Shown one piece after another: positions 33,565 to 43,689 of a DNA stretch of 64,000 bases. Position numbers and translations under genes: made by a program. The notes beneath the pieces were generated by a model that made no database searches, had not been told where the DNA came from, and saw nothing but the letters and a program-made list of their open reading frames with translations. How positions within the stretch are numbered: position 1 is the stretch's first letter; every line of letters starts with the position of its first letter. Origin of the DNA: Adiantum capillus-veneris. Its lineage: Eukaryota > Streptophyta > Polypodiopsida > Polypodiales > Pteridaceae. The stretch spans positions 64,004,935-64,068,934 of the forward strand of contig CM043950.1 of NCBI GenBank assembly GCA_014529385.2, read 5' to 3'.

Positions 33565-33619
33565 CCCCTCTCTCCCTCTCTCCTCTCTCCTCTCGACGTA
33601 CCTGCAAAGGTGGTCGCAA

Positions 33620-33622
<3 letters not shown>

Positions 33623-33707
<85 letters not shown>
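33623..33707. repeat. (CT)n microsatellite
   Basis: About 85 bases of uninterrupted CT inside the hAT-like element. The serine/leucine and arginine/glutamate ORFs across it are artefacts. Confidence 0.98.
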
Positions 33708-33709
<2 letters not shown>

Positions 33710-33772
33710 AAGACGAAAGCACTAATACACCCAGCGGGCCCGATCGGACCTGCGTATATATAACGCTAACAA

Positions 33773-33862
33773 CCCGCCGGGCTTTTCAGTTTCCCCGGCG
33801 GGCCCGCAGGGAAAATAATAAACCCCAGCGGGCCCGCCGGGGAAACTGAAAAGCCCGACGGG
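33773..33862. repeat. Right subterminal fold-back hairpin of the hAT-like element
   Basis: Arms 33773-33807 and 33828-33862 are inverted copies of 35 bases with one mismatch, around a 20-base loop. The arm runs CCCGCCGGGCTTTTCAG to GGCGGGCCCGC. The stem is GC-rich and very stable. The TIR begins about 130 bases further right. Confidence 0.93.
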
Positions 33863-34187
33863 AATTTTGTGGGTTTGCAAGTCACCCTAAACCGGGTTCT
33901 GTGTGATCATGTTTACTGTGATCATGTAAATGTGTCAATAAGACCTTGTGATCACACAAAATTTGACGTAATTACGTAAATATTAAATCCCCGATGGACA
34001 TGTAGCGTAGCAAATTTTGAGGAAGGGTTTCTATTAACAAGCTAAGCATATCTCTTTGCAACATTCACAATATTGATGTTACACAATCAAGGAAAAAAAT
34101 AGGTTGATAAAGGTAATTACATTTTCAATAGATGTATTGATTTTTCCATATTAAATTATTTACAAAATATAAAATGGACTTTTTAAT

Positions 34188-34190
<3 letters not shown>

Positions 34191-34232
<42 letters not shown>
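34191..34232. repeat. (CT)n microsatellite
   Basis: A 42-base CT tract. A second of about 27 bases lies at 34334-34360. Nothing coding is seen between 34002 and 34470. Confidence 0.97.
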
Positions 34233-34236
<4 letters not shown>

Positions 34237-34489
34237 AACAGGTCTTGAGCTCAATTCTCCTCGTCGGATAGATCTTTACGGTCTCTTGGGATAGTTTCCT
34301 AGAATGTTAAAATACGCTTCAACTTCTTCTTCTTCTCTCTCTCTCTCTCTCTCTCTCTCTTTCATGGTTGTCATGAAGACAATGCCAATAACATCTCTTT
34401 TTAAGAACCTATAATCTTCTCTCTCTTTCACCATACTCTAAGAAAGGGAGCATTTATATTGGGCAGGGCCAAGCACGATGTCTCCTTTT

Positions 34490-34935
34490 CAAAACTTTCA
34501 TCTAACAATAGCCTCATTGATTCTGAGGCCCATACATGCATGTTTTGTAGAATTGAATGTCTTAAAAATACATGTGAGGCTCATTGTGTGTGGAGAGAGG
34601 CCCTTGCCTCGGCTTCTTTGCAAGGAAAAAATCAGAGTCCAATGTATGTCTACCAACTGCCGAGAAGCATATTCTCCAAACATGTTTTGCCTCTCATAAA
34701 TTTTTGTTAAATTCATCTCATAAACTGTTATCTAACAATAGCCTTGTTAATTATGAGGCCCATACATGCATGTTCCGTAGAATTGAACGTCTTAAAAATA
34801 CATGTGAGGCTCATTGTGTGTGGAGAGAGGACTACACATCAGCTTCTTTGCAAATGAAAAAATCAGAGTCCAATGTATGTCTACCGACTACCGAGAAGCA
34901 TATTCCCCAAATCTGTTTTGGCTCTCATGAATTTT
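34490..34935. repeat. Tandem duplication, 230-bp period
   Basis: Two copies aligned at TCTAACAATAGCC (34501 and 34731), about 90% alike. Each copy has an open plus-strand frame with EAHTCMF(C/R)RIE(C/R)LKNTCEAHCVW, a Cys/His-spaced peptide conserved between copies despite differing DNA. Whether it is coding is unknown. Confidence 0.8.
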
Positions 34936-34939
34936 AGTG

Positions 34940-36720
34940 CTGACCACATCGTCTTATGGCAAAGTTGTTTGGGTACATAATGGAGATGAGATTGAGTGAT
35001 TGGACTCAAGAGAAAGACAAGAGTGCAAAAGACAAGCAGGTTTTCGTCAATGCCATAGCACCATTGATCATCTTGTAACTTTTCGTATTCTCATGGAGGA
35101 AAGTCAGTTGAAAGGAAAGTGATTGTATTGTTGTTTTGTAAACTTTAAGAAAGTCTTTGATATAATTCTACGTAAAAAATTGTGGAGAAAGATGGAAGAA
35201 CTCCATGTTCCAAGTGAGTTTATGCTTGCGGTTTCTCAAATCTATGAGAAGGTGATTTGTCAATTGCACAAGGGAAGAGAAATTTCAAAAATTTGTAAGC
35301 ACTATTGGGGTTAAACAAGGATGTCCGTTGTCACCAACTCTCTTCGGTCTATGCATCATTCAAATGGAACAAATGATACTTGACTTTATGCAAGAAGAAG
35401 GTATTGAAGAGGTCAGTATTTACAATGTAGTATTCATGCTTTTGCTGTATGCAGATGATGTAGTGCTTCTAGCACACACTTTAGAAGATGCACCAAAGCT
35501 TATGGTTATCCTTGAGAACTTTGGCTTGCATAGTGGGCTGATTGTGAATGAATCCAAAACAAAGGTCATGCTTGTAAAAGCTAACCATAAGGAGAAGCCA
35601 TGCATTGTGTATAACAATGAGACACTTGAAGTTGTTGAGAGCTTTAAGTACCTTGGTCTTGAGGTTTCGTCTAATCACAAGTGGCATGAATTTGCTATGC
35701 GTCGTTTGAAAGCAAGAAAGAGAGCATATTATGCATTTGACAACATGTGTAATATGGGAAACATGAAGTATTGGGTTCTCAAGAAGTACCTTTTTAATGC
35801 ATTGGTGACACCGGTTCTTCTTTATGGAAATGAAATGTGGGGCGGGAGCATCTTAAAGCTTACTTGGAAAGAGTTTGAGAATGTCCAAAAGCGTTTTCTT
35901 ACAAATTTTTTCCAAGTTAAGACACAAACACCATATATGCTCCTACTTCTTGACTCTTGCAATTGAGGTTATGACCATGAAAAGGGTTGTGGAGTACATG
36001 ATAAAGATGCGTTAAAACCCCTCACATAGACTTCCTACAATTGCATGGGAAGCAAGTAAAAAAGTTCATAAGACGCATAAAAGAAAGATCTTAAGCACGA
36101 TAAGGATGCAGGACATAAAGAAGTGGTTTGGGAGATGTAATTCATTACACTTGCTACATGATGCTTCAATTGACTCCCAAATGAATGAGGCTTTTCTACA
36201 ACGCCAATGTATTACGGCTTGGGAGAAATCCAATCGGTCACACTTCATACATTACACCACCCATATTGCCCCCAACTACAAAACAATATACTTTGCTGAA
36301 AGAGAAAACCGTACTCACACTTACATGCTTGAGTCTATCCCCTTATTGGCGATATGCACTATCGCAGCCATCTGGTTTAGCTCCCATTCCCTTCGATGGG
36401 AGACAGGACGTTGGGGCAATGGAGAAGAGACAAATCGATTGTGCACATTATGCTCACTGCAAGTTCGAGAGTTTGAGTACACTGTACCACACACTACTAG
36501 AGTGCTCAACTTTTTGTCACATCCGAACTTGCTTCTCTCACATTCTCAGCCATGACTTAGACCCACACACTTTCCTCTCCCAACCACAGTGTGGGCTCTC
36601 CATTGCGACTCTCATCACCACAATTTTGAAGCATCGAGAGTCACTCATAAACCATACACATATTACATCACATGTAACCTTGGTTCCATAGGTCATATTT
36701 GACCTTCGAGGACGATAATT

Positions 36721-36722
<2 letters not shown>
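34940..36722 (+). pseudogene. LINE-C: 5'-truncated LINE ORF2 (reverse transcriptase to 3' end)
   Basis: RT pieces in successive frames: QAGFRQCHSTIDHL, YCCFVNFKKVFD, GVKQGCPLSPTLF, LLLYADDVVLLAH (catalytic YADD) and SFKYLGLEVS, then a C-terminal region with LCTLCSLQVREFE (Cys-rich knuckle). Breaks occur at 35120 (TGA), near 35300 and after 35960. It is the same group as LINE-A (shared YCCFV(D/N)F, similar 3' end). It ends in a stem-loop and a (CT)n tail. The endonuclease and ORF1 are missing. Confidence 0.88.
36691..36704 (+). promoter_or_regulatory. LINE-C 3' stem-loop
   Basis: GGTCATATTTGACC: a five-pair stem GGTCA/TGACC with a TATT loop, 20 bases before the (CT)n tail. The equivalent sites in LINE-A, B and D keep the stem with a G-T wobble. 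Confidence 0.7.

Positions 36723-36723
<1 letters not shown>

Positions 36724-36753
<30 letters not shown>
36724..36753. repeat. (CT)n tail after LINE-C
   Basis: 30 bases of TC dinucleotides directly after the LINE end. Bases 36754-37619 show no gene apart from a short CT tract near 37117. Confidence 0.95.
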
Positions 36754-36756
<3 letters not shown>

Positions 36757-37407
36757 TTCGCTTAGCACCTACTAGTTTGTGAGGTGTAGGTTGTAAGCTG
36801 TTTATGATCTCTCAAAGCATAGAACATCATCATTGTGGTTAGAGATAAACAAGAAAGGTAAATACACAGGAAACTAACATCATCGTCTCATCAATTAGAG
36901 GTGATTGGAGAAAAACAAGCAAAGTAAATGACAATTACCTCTGCACCGACTTTTTCTGCAACAATAGCTGCTGTGTGTGTATGTGCGCACGTGCACTGAG
37001 CCTACTTGAAGGATTCATTATATGCTAGGGTGCCTTTCATCTCTTTATTTTAAAGCCATTGCTTTCTTCTCTGCCAACCCTTTCATCTCTTTACCTCGTT
37101 TTATTTCAAAGTTACTCTCTCTCTCTCTCTCCAATCTCTCCTCGCCACATGGCATAGCTAACAGTGCTCAAAGCTAAAAATCGATATTACACAATCGAGG
37201 TAAACAAGTACACATGACAACTAGTGGACATCATGACTCGAATGACAACTAGCAGACAGAAATCGAATAACTAGTTTGGTGCTAACTCGATGATGCAGGT
37301 GACCAGCTCAGGAAACGTCTGTGCTGGCTCTCCATTTGGTGCCATAAAATTGGCCCATCTTCCTTAGCCCATCAAGGTTTGCCTTGGCTTAGCAGTTCAC
37401 TCATGCA

Positions 37408-37410
<3 letters not shown>

Positions 37411-37449
<39 letters not shown>
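37411..37449. repeat. (AC)n microsatellite
   Basis: An uninterrupted AC tract of about 39 bases upstream of the OBGM-like exons. Confidence 0.97.
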
Positions 37450-37453
<4 letters not shown>

Positions 37454-37619
37454 TAGTTCGGCAACCGGGTAGTGGAAGCAGGTCGTAGCATGAGCTTTCT
37501 TGGATCCCTTCGGAAAACAGCTGTATGCAGGCAACAATGGCTCAAGGTCAGTTTTGCCAAATTGGCAATGAATTCAAGTATGGTTACTTGTATGTAGATG
37601 GGTTCTTCCGAAAAAATAA

Positions 37620-37796
37620 AATTGTATTCTTCGTCGCTATTGGCAGTTTTCCTCTCCAACTCAATTGTCCAGTACAAAGCTTTTGGCTGGGGCTCTTTCA
37701 GAAGGGTTCCTCGTACCATCATGGGTTCCAGTGAAATATTCTCAGCTTGGCGCACAGTATGAGACTGGGAGACATTACAAATCTGCACCCTTGCAA
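37620..37796 (+). CDS. OBGM: OBGM-like GTPase gene, exon 1 (5' end unresolved)
   Basis: The open frame ends YETGRHYKSAPLQ followed by the splice donor GTAAGC. APLQ before ERKMIDR is the junction found in plant mitochondrial Obg proteins. Upstream in the same frame is ILRRYWQFSSPTQLSSTKLL, a basic, hydroxylated stretch resembling a mitochondrial presequence. No ATG is in this frame after the stop at 37617-37619, so the start lies in another exon or is broken; an ATG at 37598 opens a different frame that stops at about 37760. Confidence 0.55.
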
Positions 37797-37983
37797 GTAA
37801 GCCAATGCACTACTGGTGAAAGCGTGTTCATACTAGCTTTGTTATCTTCAAAAATCAATGGAGGGCCTTAGAGATAGCAGTCAAATATTTTCAATGAAAG
37901 GCCTAATTATTTCTGCCATTTTGTTCGTTGGTCAAGTTGTTTATAGACATACTTTGCTGCAAGCTTACTTGCATAATGAACAG

Positions 37984-38092
37984 GAGCGCAAGATGATAGA
38001 TCGGCGCCGTCTTCATGTAAAGGGAGGTGATGGGGGAGATGGCTGCACAAGTTTTAGAAAGAGTAGACATTCTCGACATGGCGCAGCTGATG
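37984..38092 (+). CDS. OBGM: OBGM-like GTPase gene, exon 2 (Obg fold)
   Basis: The exon starts after ...GAACAG and reads ERKMIDRRRLHVKGGDGGDG then CTSFRKSRHSRHGAADG. This is the start of the glycine-rich Obg domain (GTP1/OBG), which in bacteria and organelles binds ribosomes during assembly. It ends GATG before donor GTAATT (phase 1). KGGDGGDGC and the SFR run match the family closely. The residues fit mitochondrial OBGM better than the plastid form, from memory of the family. Confidence 0.82.
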
Positions 38093-38163
38093 GTAATTTT
38101 GGGCTGGCTTGAAAGTACATTGGTCCGGTTATCTTAGTCATCTCTGAAATTGGTGATTGCTAG

Positions 38164-38246
38164 GTGGAAGAGGAGGCAAAGGAGGAGATGTAATATTCAA
38201 ATGCTCAGAGGAGTTTTGGGATTTCGGTCATCTCCAGCATCACTTT
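38164..38246 (+). CDS. OBGM: OBGM-like GTPase gene, exon 3 (Obg fold)
   Basis: Follows the acceptor TTGCTAG. It completes the split Gly codon in phase and reads GGRGGKGGDVIFKCSEEFWD then FGHLQHHF, then donor GTAAAT (phase 0). It continues the Obg fold (glycine-rich GGRGGKGGDV block). The 71-base intron before it is short. The next expected segment (GGHG...) and the GTPase domain were not found downstream in this window, so the next intron is very long or the gene is truncated. Confidence 0.82.
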
Positions 38247-39639
38247 GTAAATCCTTAAACAACATATTCTGGTTTTAGTCTACTCACACAATTTTAATTC
38301 AGCACGTATGTATGCCAAGTGGCCATGCATTCTAAGAAAAAGCTATAAAGTGGTTCTACATTTCCTCAAATCCTTGTGCATATTATGCTACATAAGCAAA
38401 TTGTGTAGTCATTTGTATCTTTTGTAACAACCTCAGTGCAAAGAGACTTGTGCATGAGACTAGGAAAAATCCATTTTGGCCATGTATTCTTTTTTGTAGA
38501 AAACAGATTAGGTGTTCAAACTTCAGCTTCGCTGTAAAACAGTTAGCGAATCTCCATGCTGTATGCCTGAGACCTTTTGCACTCTGTTTGTAGTTCAGTG
38601 GCCATTGTGGCTTTGCATAATGAGGTTCAGAGTGGTGCACTTTGACGAGGGATAAAGGACGAAGGGTGTGAGTTTATTTTTGCAAATTTTTAGATTCTGG
38701 CTAGTTCGGGTTTCTCAGCTTGGTGATGGAGTCAGGAGCTACTTCCTCTTTCTTGGGTACATCCTACTTCGCCGTCCTCAGAGTAAGCAGCATTGGCTTA
38801 GCCAGAAGATTTCACATGTGTTCCTTTCACTGTTCTGTCATGTATTTGGGTTTTAGGCATTAGCAGGCACATTTTGTACTTCACGTTGATGATGGCACTA
38901 GTGGGTCTACTTACTGGCACTTGGGTTGCCCAATGTGGCCAAGATCCAACATGTCAGTGATGTATCTTACAGATTGCTGCCTGCTTGCAACATTGCTTTG
39001 GGGTATGCCTATGTGCTCATTTTATTTGGCGGCTAGTATTACTTTTCTGTCGAACTTGTCTGCAGCACGGCTAAGATGGATTTGTGACTTTGGGGGGGCG
39101 GGAAAGGGTTTGTCACTTGGCTACAACATTTTCTGGGATTGCACTTGCTATAAGGGACAGCAACAAATCGAATCTTCCTGTTCACAGACTTGGGATATAG
39201 ATGGGGTACATTGGACATGTTGCCTTCTATGGCTCAAGATTTTGACCCCCACAACACGCCATTTTCTTTGTCATGCTATGCAGTATTATTTGGAAGGCCA
39301 GATATACTGAAGATGATGCACACATATTATGAGTGCCACTTTCTCCTCAATGTCTGAAACCTTAGTGGAGATATGGTCAGAGCTACTGTGCACTCTACAT
39401 AATCAGTGGGGTACATTAGCCAGGGCTTCTAGGCCAGCAAGGGAGCATCGCATTGTGTGGATGGACCTATAAGACCTGCTTTGAGCAGATGAACTGGTGC
39501 AACAATGTTGTAAGTTATAGAGTACAGCTGCCAGGGAGTCTCTCTGCATCTGCTTATGATCCGCCAGAGGACCTCCCAAGGCTACACTTATAAAGGCAAG
39601 TGGCCAACAACAAAAGCTATGAAAAATTGGCGCTCCCTT
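38247..39639 (+). other. Downstream intron or flank of the OBGM-like gene; no gene seen
   Basis: It begins with a good splice donor. No later Obg exon is recognised. The part from about 38870 may be the LTR or 3' region of the Gypsy remnant to its right, but I could not pair it with another copy. Confidence 0.45.
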
Positions 39640-39960
39640 TCCTTTATTTGTGTGCTAGGACCTGCTTAGGTATAAGAATCTCCTCGGTTTCTTCAACCTT
39701 TGGCCGCTCTTCAGGCTCCATGTCCTTTGGCACTTCACCCTAAGTAGACTCACATGAAATGCATTGTGAATCGTCCAAGTATCTAGCACCTTCAGTTTGA
39801 AGGATACATCTTTTCTAAAATTTGGAAGGGCCCATAGTATTGTCTGAATAGGTAGCGGAAGAAGAAATGAAGACATGGAATGGCCTTCGGTCTGGTGAAT
39901 ACCTTGACTCCAGTCTGGCTCGACTTTGAGAGTTTGACAAGATCCTTTTGACACTGGAGA
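39640..39960 (-). pseudogene. Gypsy chromovirus remnant (end of integrase)
   Basis: Minus-strand pieces YYGPFQI, TIHNAFHVSLLR (in the adjacent frame) and EETEEILIPKQVLAHK match the segment before the chromodomain in Gypsy VI (ELDEILVPEQILAHK). A stop follows at once. It is an old fragment of the same lineage. Confidence 0.75.
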
Positions 39961-40003
39961 CCACCTGCAATGCCACATACATATACATGCCAAGTGTGCC
40001 ATG

Positions 40004-40665
40004 TGGAAATGAAATGAAATGAATGTTATATTAACGTCTTCAAAAGGCCAAAGTGACCTATGAGACCAGAAAGTTACAATGTGGTGGATCTGATACAAAG
40101 TCAGAGTAACAAAATAACAACATAACAAAACAAAGATATATACTATGGGATCCTAGACTGGTCGATGTGAACCAAGCAAAATGGGCGGCTTGTTGGGATA
40201 GCTGAATCACAGGAGATCTAGCATCGGTTGTTGGCGGATCTCATCAATCTCCTCCATGGTTAGTAGTCTGACCGGGCGTCGTGCATGCCTGGCCAGAGTG
40301 CTCCGAATCTTTTGACGTAGCCTCTGTCGATGCTATGTAGTCCTCCGCAGTCGTGGGTGCCTGGACTTCCCCAGCTCAATCGCTAGGTTGATCAATGTGC
40401 CTCTGGTGTGAGACGAGAGGGAGCTCTGTTGTGGGATGTGTAGTGAAACTCTATCTTAGGCTCCATGTCACACAAGGGGCAAGTCCTGGCCTCTGCTGGT
40501 ACTCCGCTGTATCTCCCAGTCTCAATCCGCAGCTGGTGAGAAGATGTGTGTAACTGGCCAATAGCACATCGTATCCCATGAGACAAGTGGGTGTCCATGT
40601 ATCTGGGTCTCGTCACAAAACCATCCTCCGTAAGCTGGAGAAGATGGTCACTGAGGTAGAAAGTG
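40004..40665 (-). pseudogene. LINE-B: short 3' fragment of the LINE-A family
   Basis: The frame 40392-40616 reads YMDTHLSHGIRCAIGQLHTS and later CPLCDMEPKIEFHYT, parallel to LINE-A's YMDTHLSHGLRCAIGQ and CKLCGMEPETELHYIC. The 3' end has the shared stem-loop (40046-40058) and an ATTTCATTTC end without (TC)n. It is 5'-truncated beside the microsatellite at 40672. Confidence 0.85.
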
Positions 40666-40671
40666 GATATT

Positions 40672-40698
40672 TGTGTGTGTGTGTGTGTGTGTGTGTGT

Positions 40699-40737
<39 letters not shown>
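40672..40737. repeat. (GT)n(GA)n compound microsatellite at the LINE-A 3' end
   Basis: (GT)n at about 40672-40699 followed by (GA)n to 40737. In LINE-A sense this is (TC)n then (AC)n directly after the element end. Confidence 0.95.
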
Positions 40738-40742
<5 letters not shown>

Positions 40743-40774
40743 TGAAATGATATGTTATATTAACATCTTCAAAA

Positions 40775-40787
40775 GGCCAGAGTGACC
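40775..40787 (-). promoter_or_regulatory. LINE-A 3' stem-loop
   Basis: In LINE sense GGTCACTCTGGCC: stem GGTCA/TGGCC (one G-T pair) with a CTC loop, about 40 bases before the tail. LINE-B (40046-40058) and LINE-D (63858-63870) have the same form. Confidence 0.7.
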
Positions 40788-41066
40788 TATGAGACCAAAC
40801 TGATACAAAAGTAGTGAATCTGTTACAATGTCTGAAAAGTGTGAAAGTGTGAAAATAAATGCGAAAAACTAAATACAAAGTATTAGATAAACTTCTTAGG
40901 AGCATTCTGGGTGTTTGGCTAGAATGCTTCTAATCCTTTGTTGTAGTCTCCTCCGGTGAAGTGTGCTTCTGCATCTCGGTCGTGGTCGTCTTGATTTCCT
41001 AAGCTCAATCGCCCTGTCAATGAGGGTGCCTTTGGTATGAATGTGGGTAGTCCTTTGTGCTCGCTG

Positions 41067-43490
41067 CTAGCCTCTTGCTTCTCCTTCCATTCCTGCTTCT
41101 CTTGATCCGAAGAAATCTGTGATCTGCCTCTGAGGCTGTAGTGCTCTTTGTCTTCTCATTAGAGTATCCCTGTGCCGATGTAGTTCCAGTAGGTACAGGC
41201 CTAAGCACCTTTGATCTTGGTATTGCATGACTCTATCTAGAGGTCCAAAGCCTTCTTTAAATAGGCAATGGAAATGCCCACGTATCTCATAGTAAACGGT
41301 GCAATGACATATGTAGTGTAATTCTGTCTCCGGCTCCATTCCGCATAACTTGCAAATTCTGCTCTCAGGTGGGATTCCCCTAAATCTGCCAAATTCAATT
41401 TCCAGCTGGTGTGAGGATGTACGAATCTGACCAATAGCACATCTCAAACCATGAGACAGGTGGGTATCCATGTAGCTCGGGCGAATCACAAAACCATCTT
41501 CAGATAGCTGTAGGAAGTTTTCTTTGTAGTCGGCCATCTTCGTGCCCAATTCTTGTGTAGGGTCTACCCATGTCCTCTTAATGTCCAACTGTATAAGATC
41601 CTGGTAGATGATTTTATTAATCTCCGTTCGTGTGATTGCCAGTGATGGAGCCTCAAGAGAGTATTGGAAGGGGGGTAATCTTTCCATACCGAACCCGTGT
41701 CTCTGAAACCACGAGGACAGTTGCGCATACCAGCATGATGTATCTCCTTTCATTGCTAATTGTCGAGAGGATTCGAGGGCCAATCTAGTATAACGGCAAT
41801 TATTTGTATCCCATAAACCATGTATAAAGGACACTGATCTGGTAAGAGCTTCAATTTCTATCGGAGGGGCAGCTAGTTCCGCTCGGGTAATCGCGTGTGG
41901 TACGGAGACCTTGGCTCTAATCATTCGGGAAATCATAGATACCAAAGGTCTCTCCATTGACTTCCAATTATCCTGATCCAGAGATGGTCCCCAAATCTGG
42001 ACCCCATAAAGCATAGCCGAAGCCACCACAGTATCAAAGAGCCAAAGTTTTGTTCGTGGTTCCTGAAACTGCACTTGTGAACACATCCTCTCCAGCCCTC
42101 TCAAGGCCGTAGAGGCTCTGGACAATCTAGCATCCGCTGCTTTCTTAAGAGTAAACTTCGGTCCTGTAAATACCACACCAAGGTATGTGTATGCATCTGT
42201 GTACTCTACTGTATCCTGGCCATATGCAAATGTAGGTGCCGATCTCCTAACCCACTGCGGTGTGGTGTTAAACACCATAAGTTTGGTTTTACCCAAATTT
42301 ACCGACAGTCCGCTGTCCTCCGCGAATTTATGTAATGCATCTAACTGCCTTTGCATTCCATCTGGTGATTCTGCTATCAATACAATATCATCTGCATACA
42401 ACAAAGGGATCTATGACCCTGCAAGTTGAGCACCTCTGTCACCCTCTCTATCAATGTAATTTGATACCTCATGTATATACATACCAAATAAAGTAGGGGA
42501 CAGTGGGCATCCCTGCTTTACTCCAACGGTGGAATGAACAATGTCGGAATCCCCTTCTGGAGTACGTACATAACCAGTTACTGACCCGTATAAGGCCATG
42601 ATCCCCCAGATAATCTCTTTGGGGACCCCTAACTCTTGCATTCTGCGCATCAATCTGGCCCTTGGTACTGTATCAAAAGCTTTCCAAAAATCCACAAAGC
42701 AACAATACATCCTTCTCCCGCTTGCTCTTCCTTCCTCAATAATGGCTCTGAGCGTAAGAATATGATCTAAAGTGGAATAACCCCTCTTGAATCCAGCTTG
42801 TCCTGTTGCCCTTATGCCCTCATTCTCTGCCCATCTACTCAATTTTTGTTCCAGAATGGATGCGTACAGTCGGGTCAATGTGTGACCCACCATAATGGTA
42901 CTGTAGTTCGCGGGTATCATAGGATCCCCTGACTTGAAAATAGGTACGATAGTAGATAATTTCCAAGATTCAGGTAATCCTTCACACATGACCCGATTAA
43001 ACAGATGAGCAAGGACTTCTGAAAGTAGATCCCTTGCATGGATCAGATGTTTTGCTACTAGACCCTCATGATCATATGCTCTTCTTGTCTTCATCTTATC
43101 AATGGCTTTTTCCACCATTTCCGTAAAGAAAGTACTAGTAGCAGGGCATGGCTCTAGCGGATCTGGTAATGGAGGCTGTCCAGATACCGTATATAATGAT
43201 GTTACATATTGACCCCAAATCTCAGGAGAAGTAATTGTCGGAGGGGATGAGTGCTCGTGAAATAAACGCGAGGCCTCATGTGAGTCCTGACTCAAGAAGA
43301 GCTGATATAAATCCTTCTCCAGTTTGGCTAAAAATGCCCTTTTCTTGCGACGTACTATACGCCGAAGAGCAATCCGAGACTGCTTATATGTGATGATCCC
43401 AAGTGTAAGCTCTTTCGGGACCTGGGTTCTCGTCTCTCTGCATTCCTCGTCGTACCAACTGTTTTGAGGCACGTTCCCAGATTCTCTCTT
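41067..43490 (-). pseudogene. LINE-A ORF2: reverse transcriptase and C-terminal region
   Basis: One frame of about 800 codons with a single TAG at about 42408, right before IPLLYADDIVLIAES. RT blocks: GQAGFKRGYSTLDHI, MYCCFVDFWKAFDTVP, GVKQGCPLSPTLFG, YADD and DAYTYLGVVF. The C-terminal knuckle is CKLCGMEPETELHYICHC and the end is QITDFFGSREAG. Upstream, NSWYDEECRE marks the linker after an endonuclease, but the endonuclease itself is absent. Catalytic Asp residues are intact. The clade is uncertain: it lacks the zf-RVT typical of plant L1. Confidence 0.9.
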
Positions 43491-43689
43491 CTGATCAGGC
43501 TGAGTATGTGGGTATGCCTCTTGTGCTGCTCCATGTAGTATCTCTGTTAGCTGAGAAGTAATCTCCTCTACAGTATATACTGGCTCGGCTGCCTACATCC
43601 TATTATAGATCTTTTCCACATAGACTGAATCAGTCTCTTGCGTGAAAGTATATCTTGTGTGTGTCTTCTTCCTTTGTACTTGAGAGGCA

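Larger units (their letters stand above)
29611..33993 (-). mobile_element. hAT-like DNA transposon carrying a kinase-like pseudogene
   Basis: A perfect 8-bp target duplication ATGGACAT at 29603-29610 and 33994-34001. Ends are imperfect inverted repeats: the left begins CAGGGATTTCATTAACGTAA, the right (inverted) CGGGGATTTAATATTTACGT. An 8-bp TSD with CAGGG-type ends is the hAT signature. The 4383-bp body has no hAT transposase or dimerisation motif that I can see, so it must be mobilised in trans. It contains a minus-strand protein-kinase relic, subterminal GC-rich hairpins and periodic repeats. Strand is given as that of the cargo gene. Confidence 0.88.

Noticed and set aside
33320-33850. Long Ser-Leu and Arg-Glu ORFs over (CT)n tracts (also at 8113, 24798, 53853, 56073)
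   Set aside because: They are translations of dinucleotide repeats, open in several frames on both strands, without other protein features.
38921-39310. 129-codon plus-strand ORF as a membrane protein gene
   Set aside because: No homology recognised, no splice or motif support, and it lies in probable intron or LTR debris.
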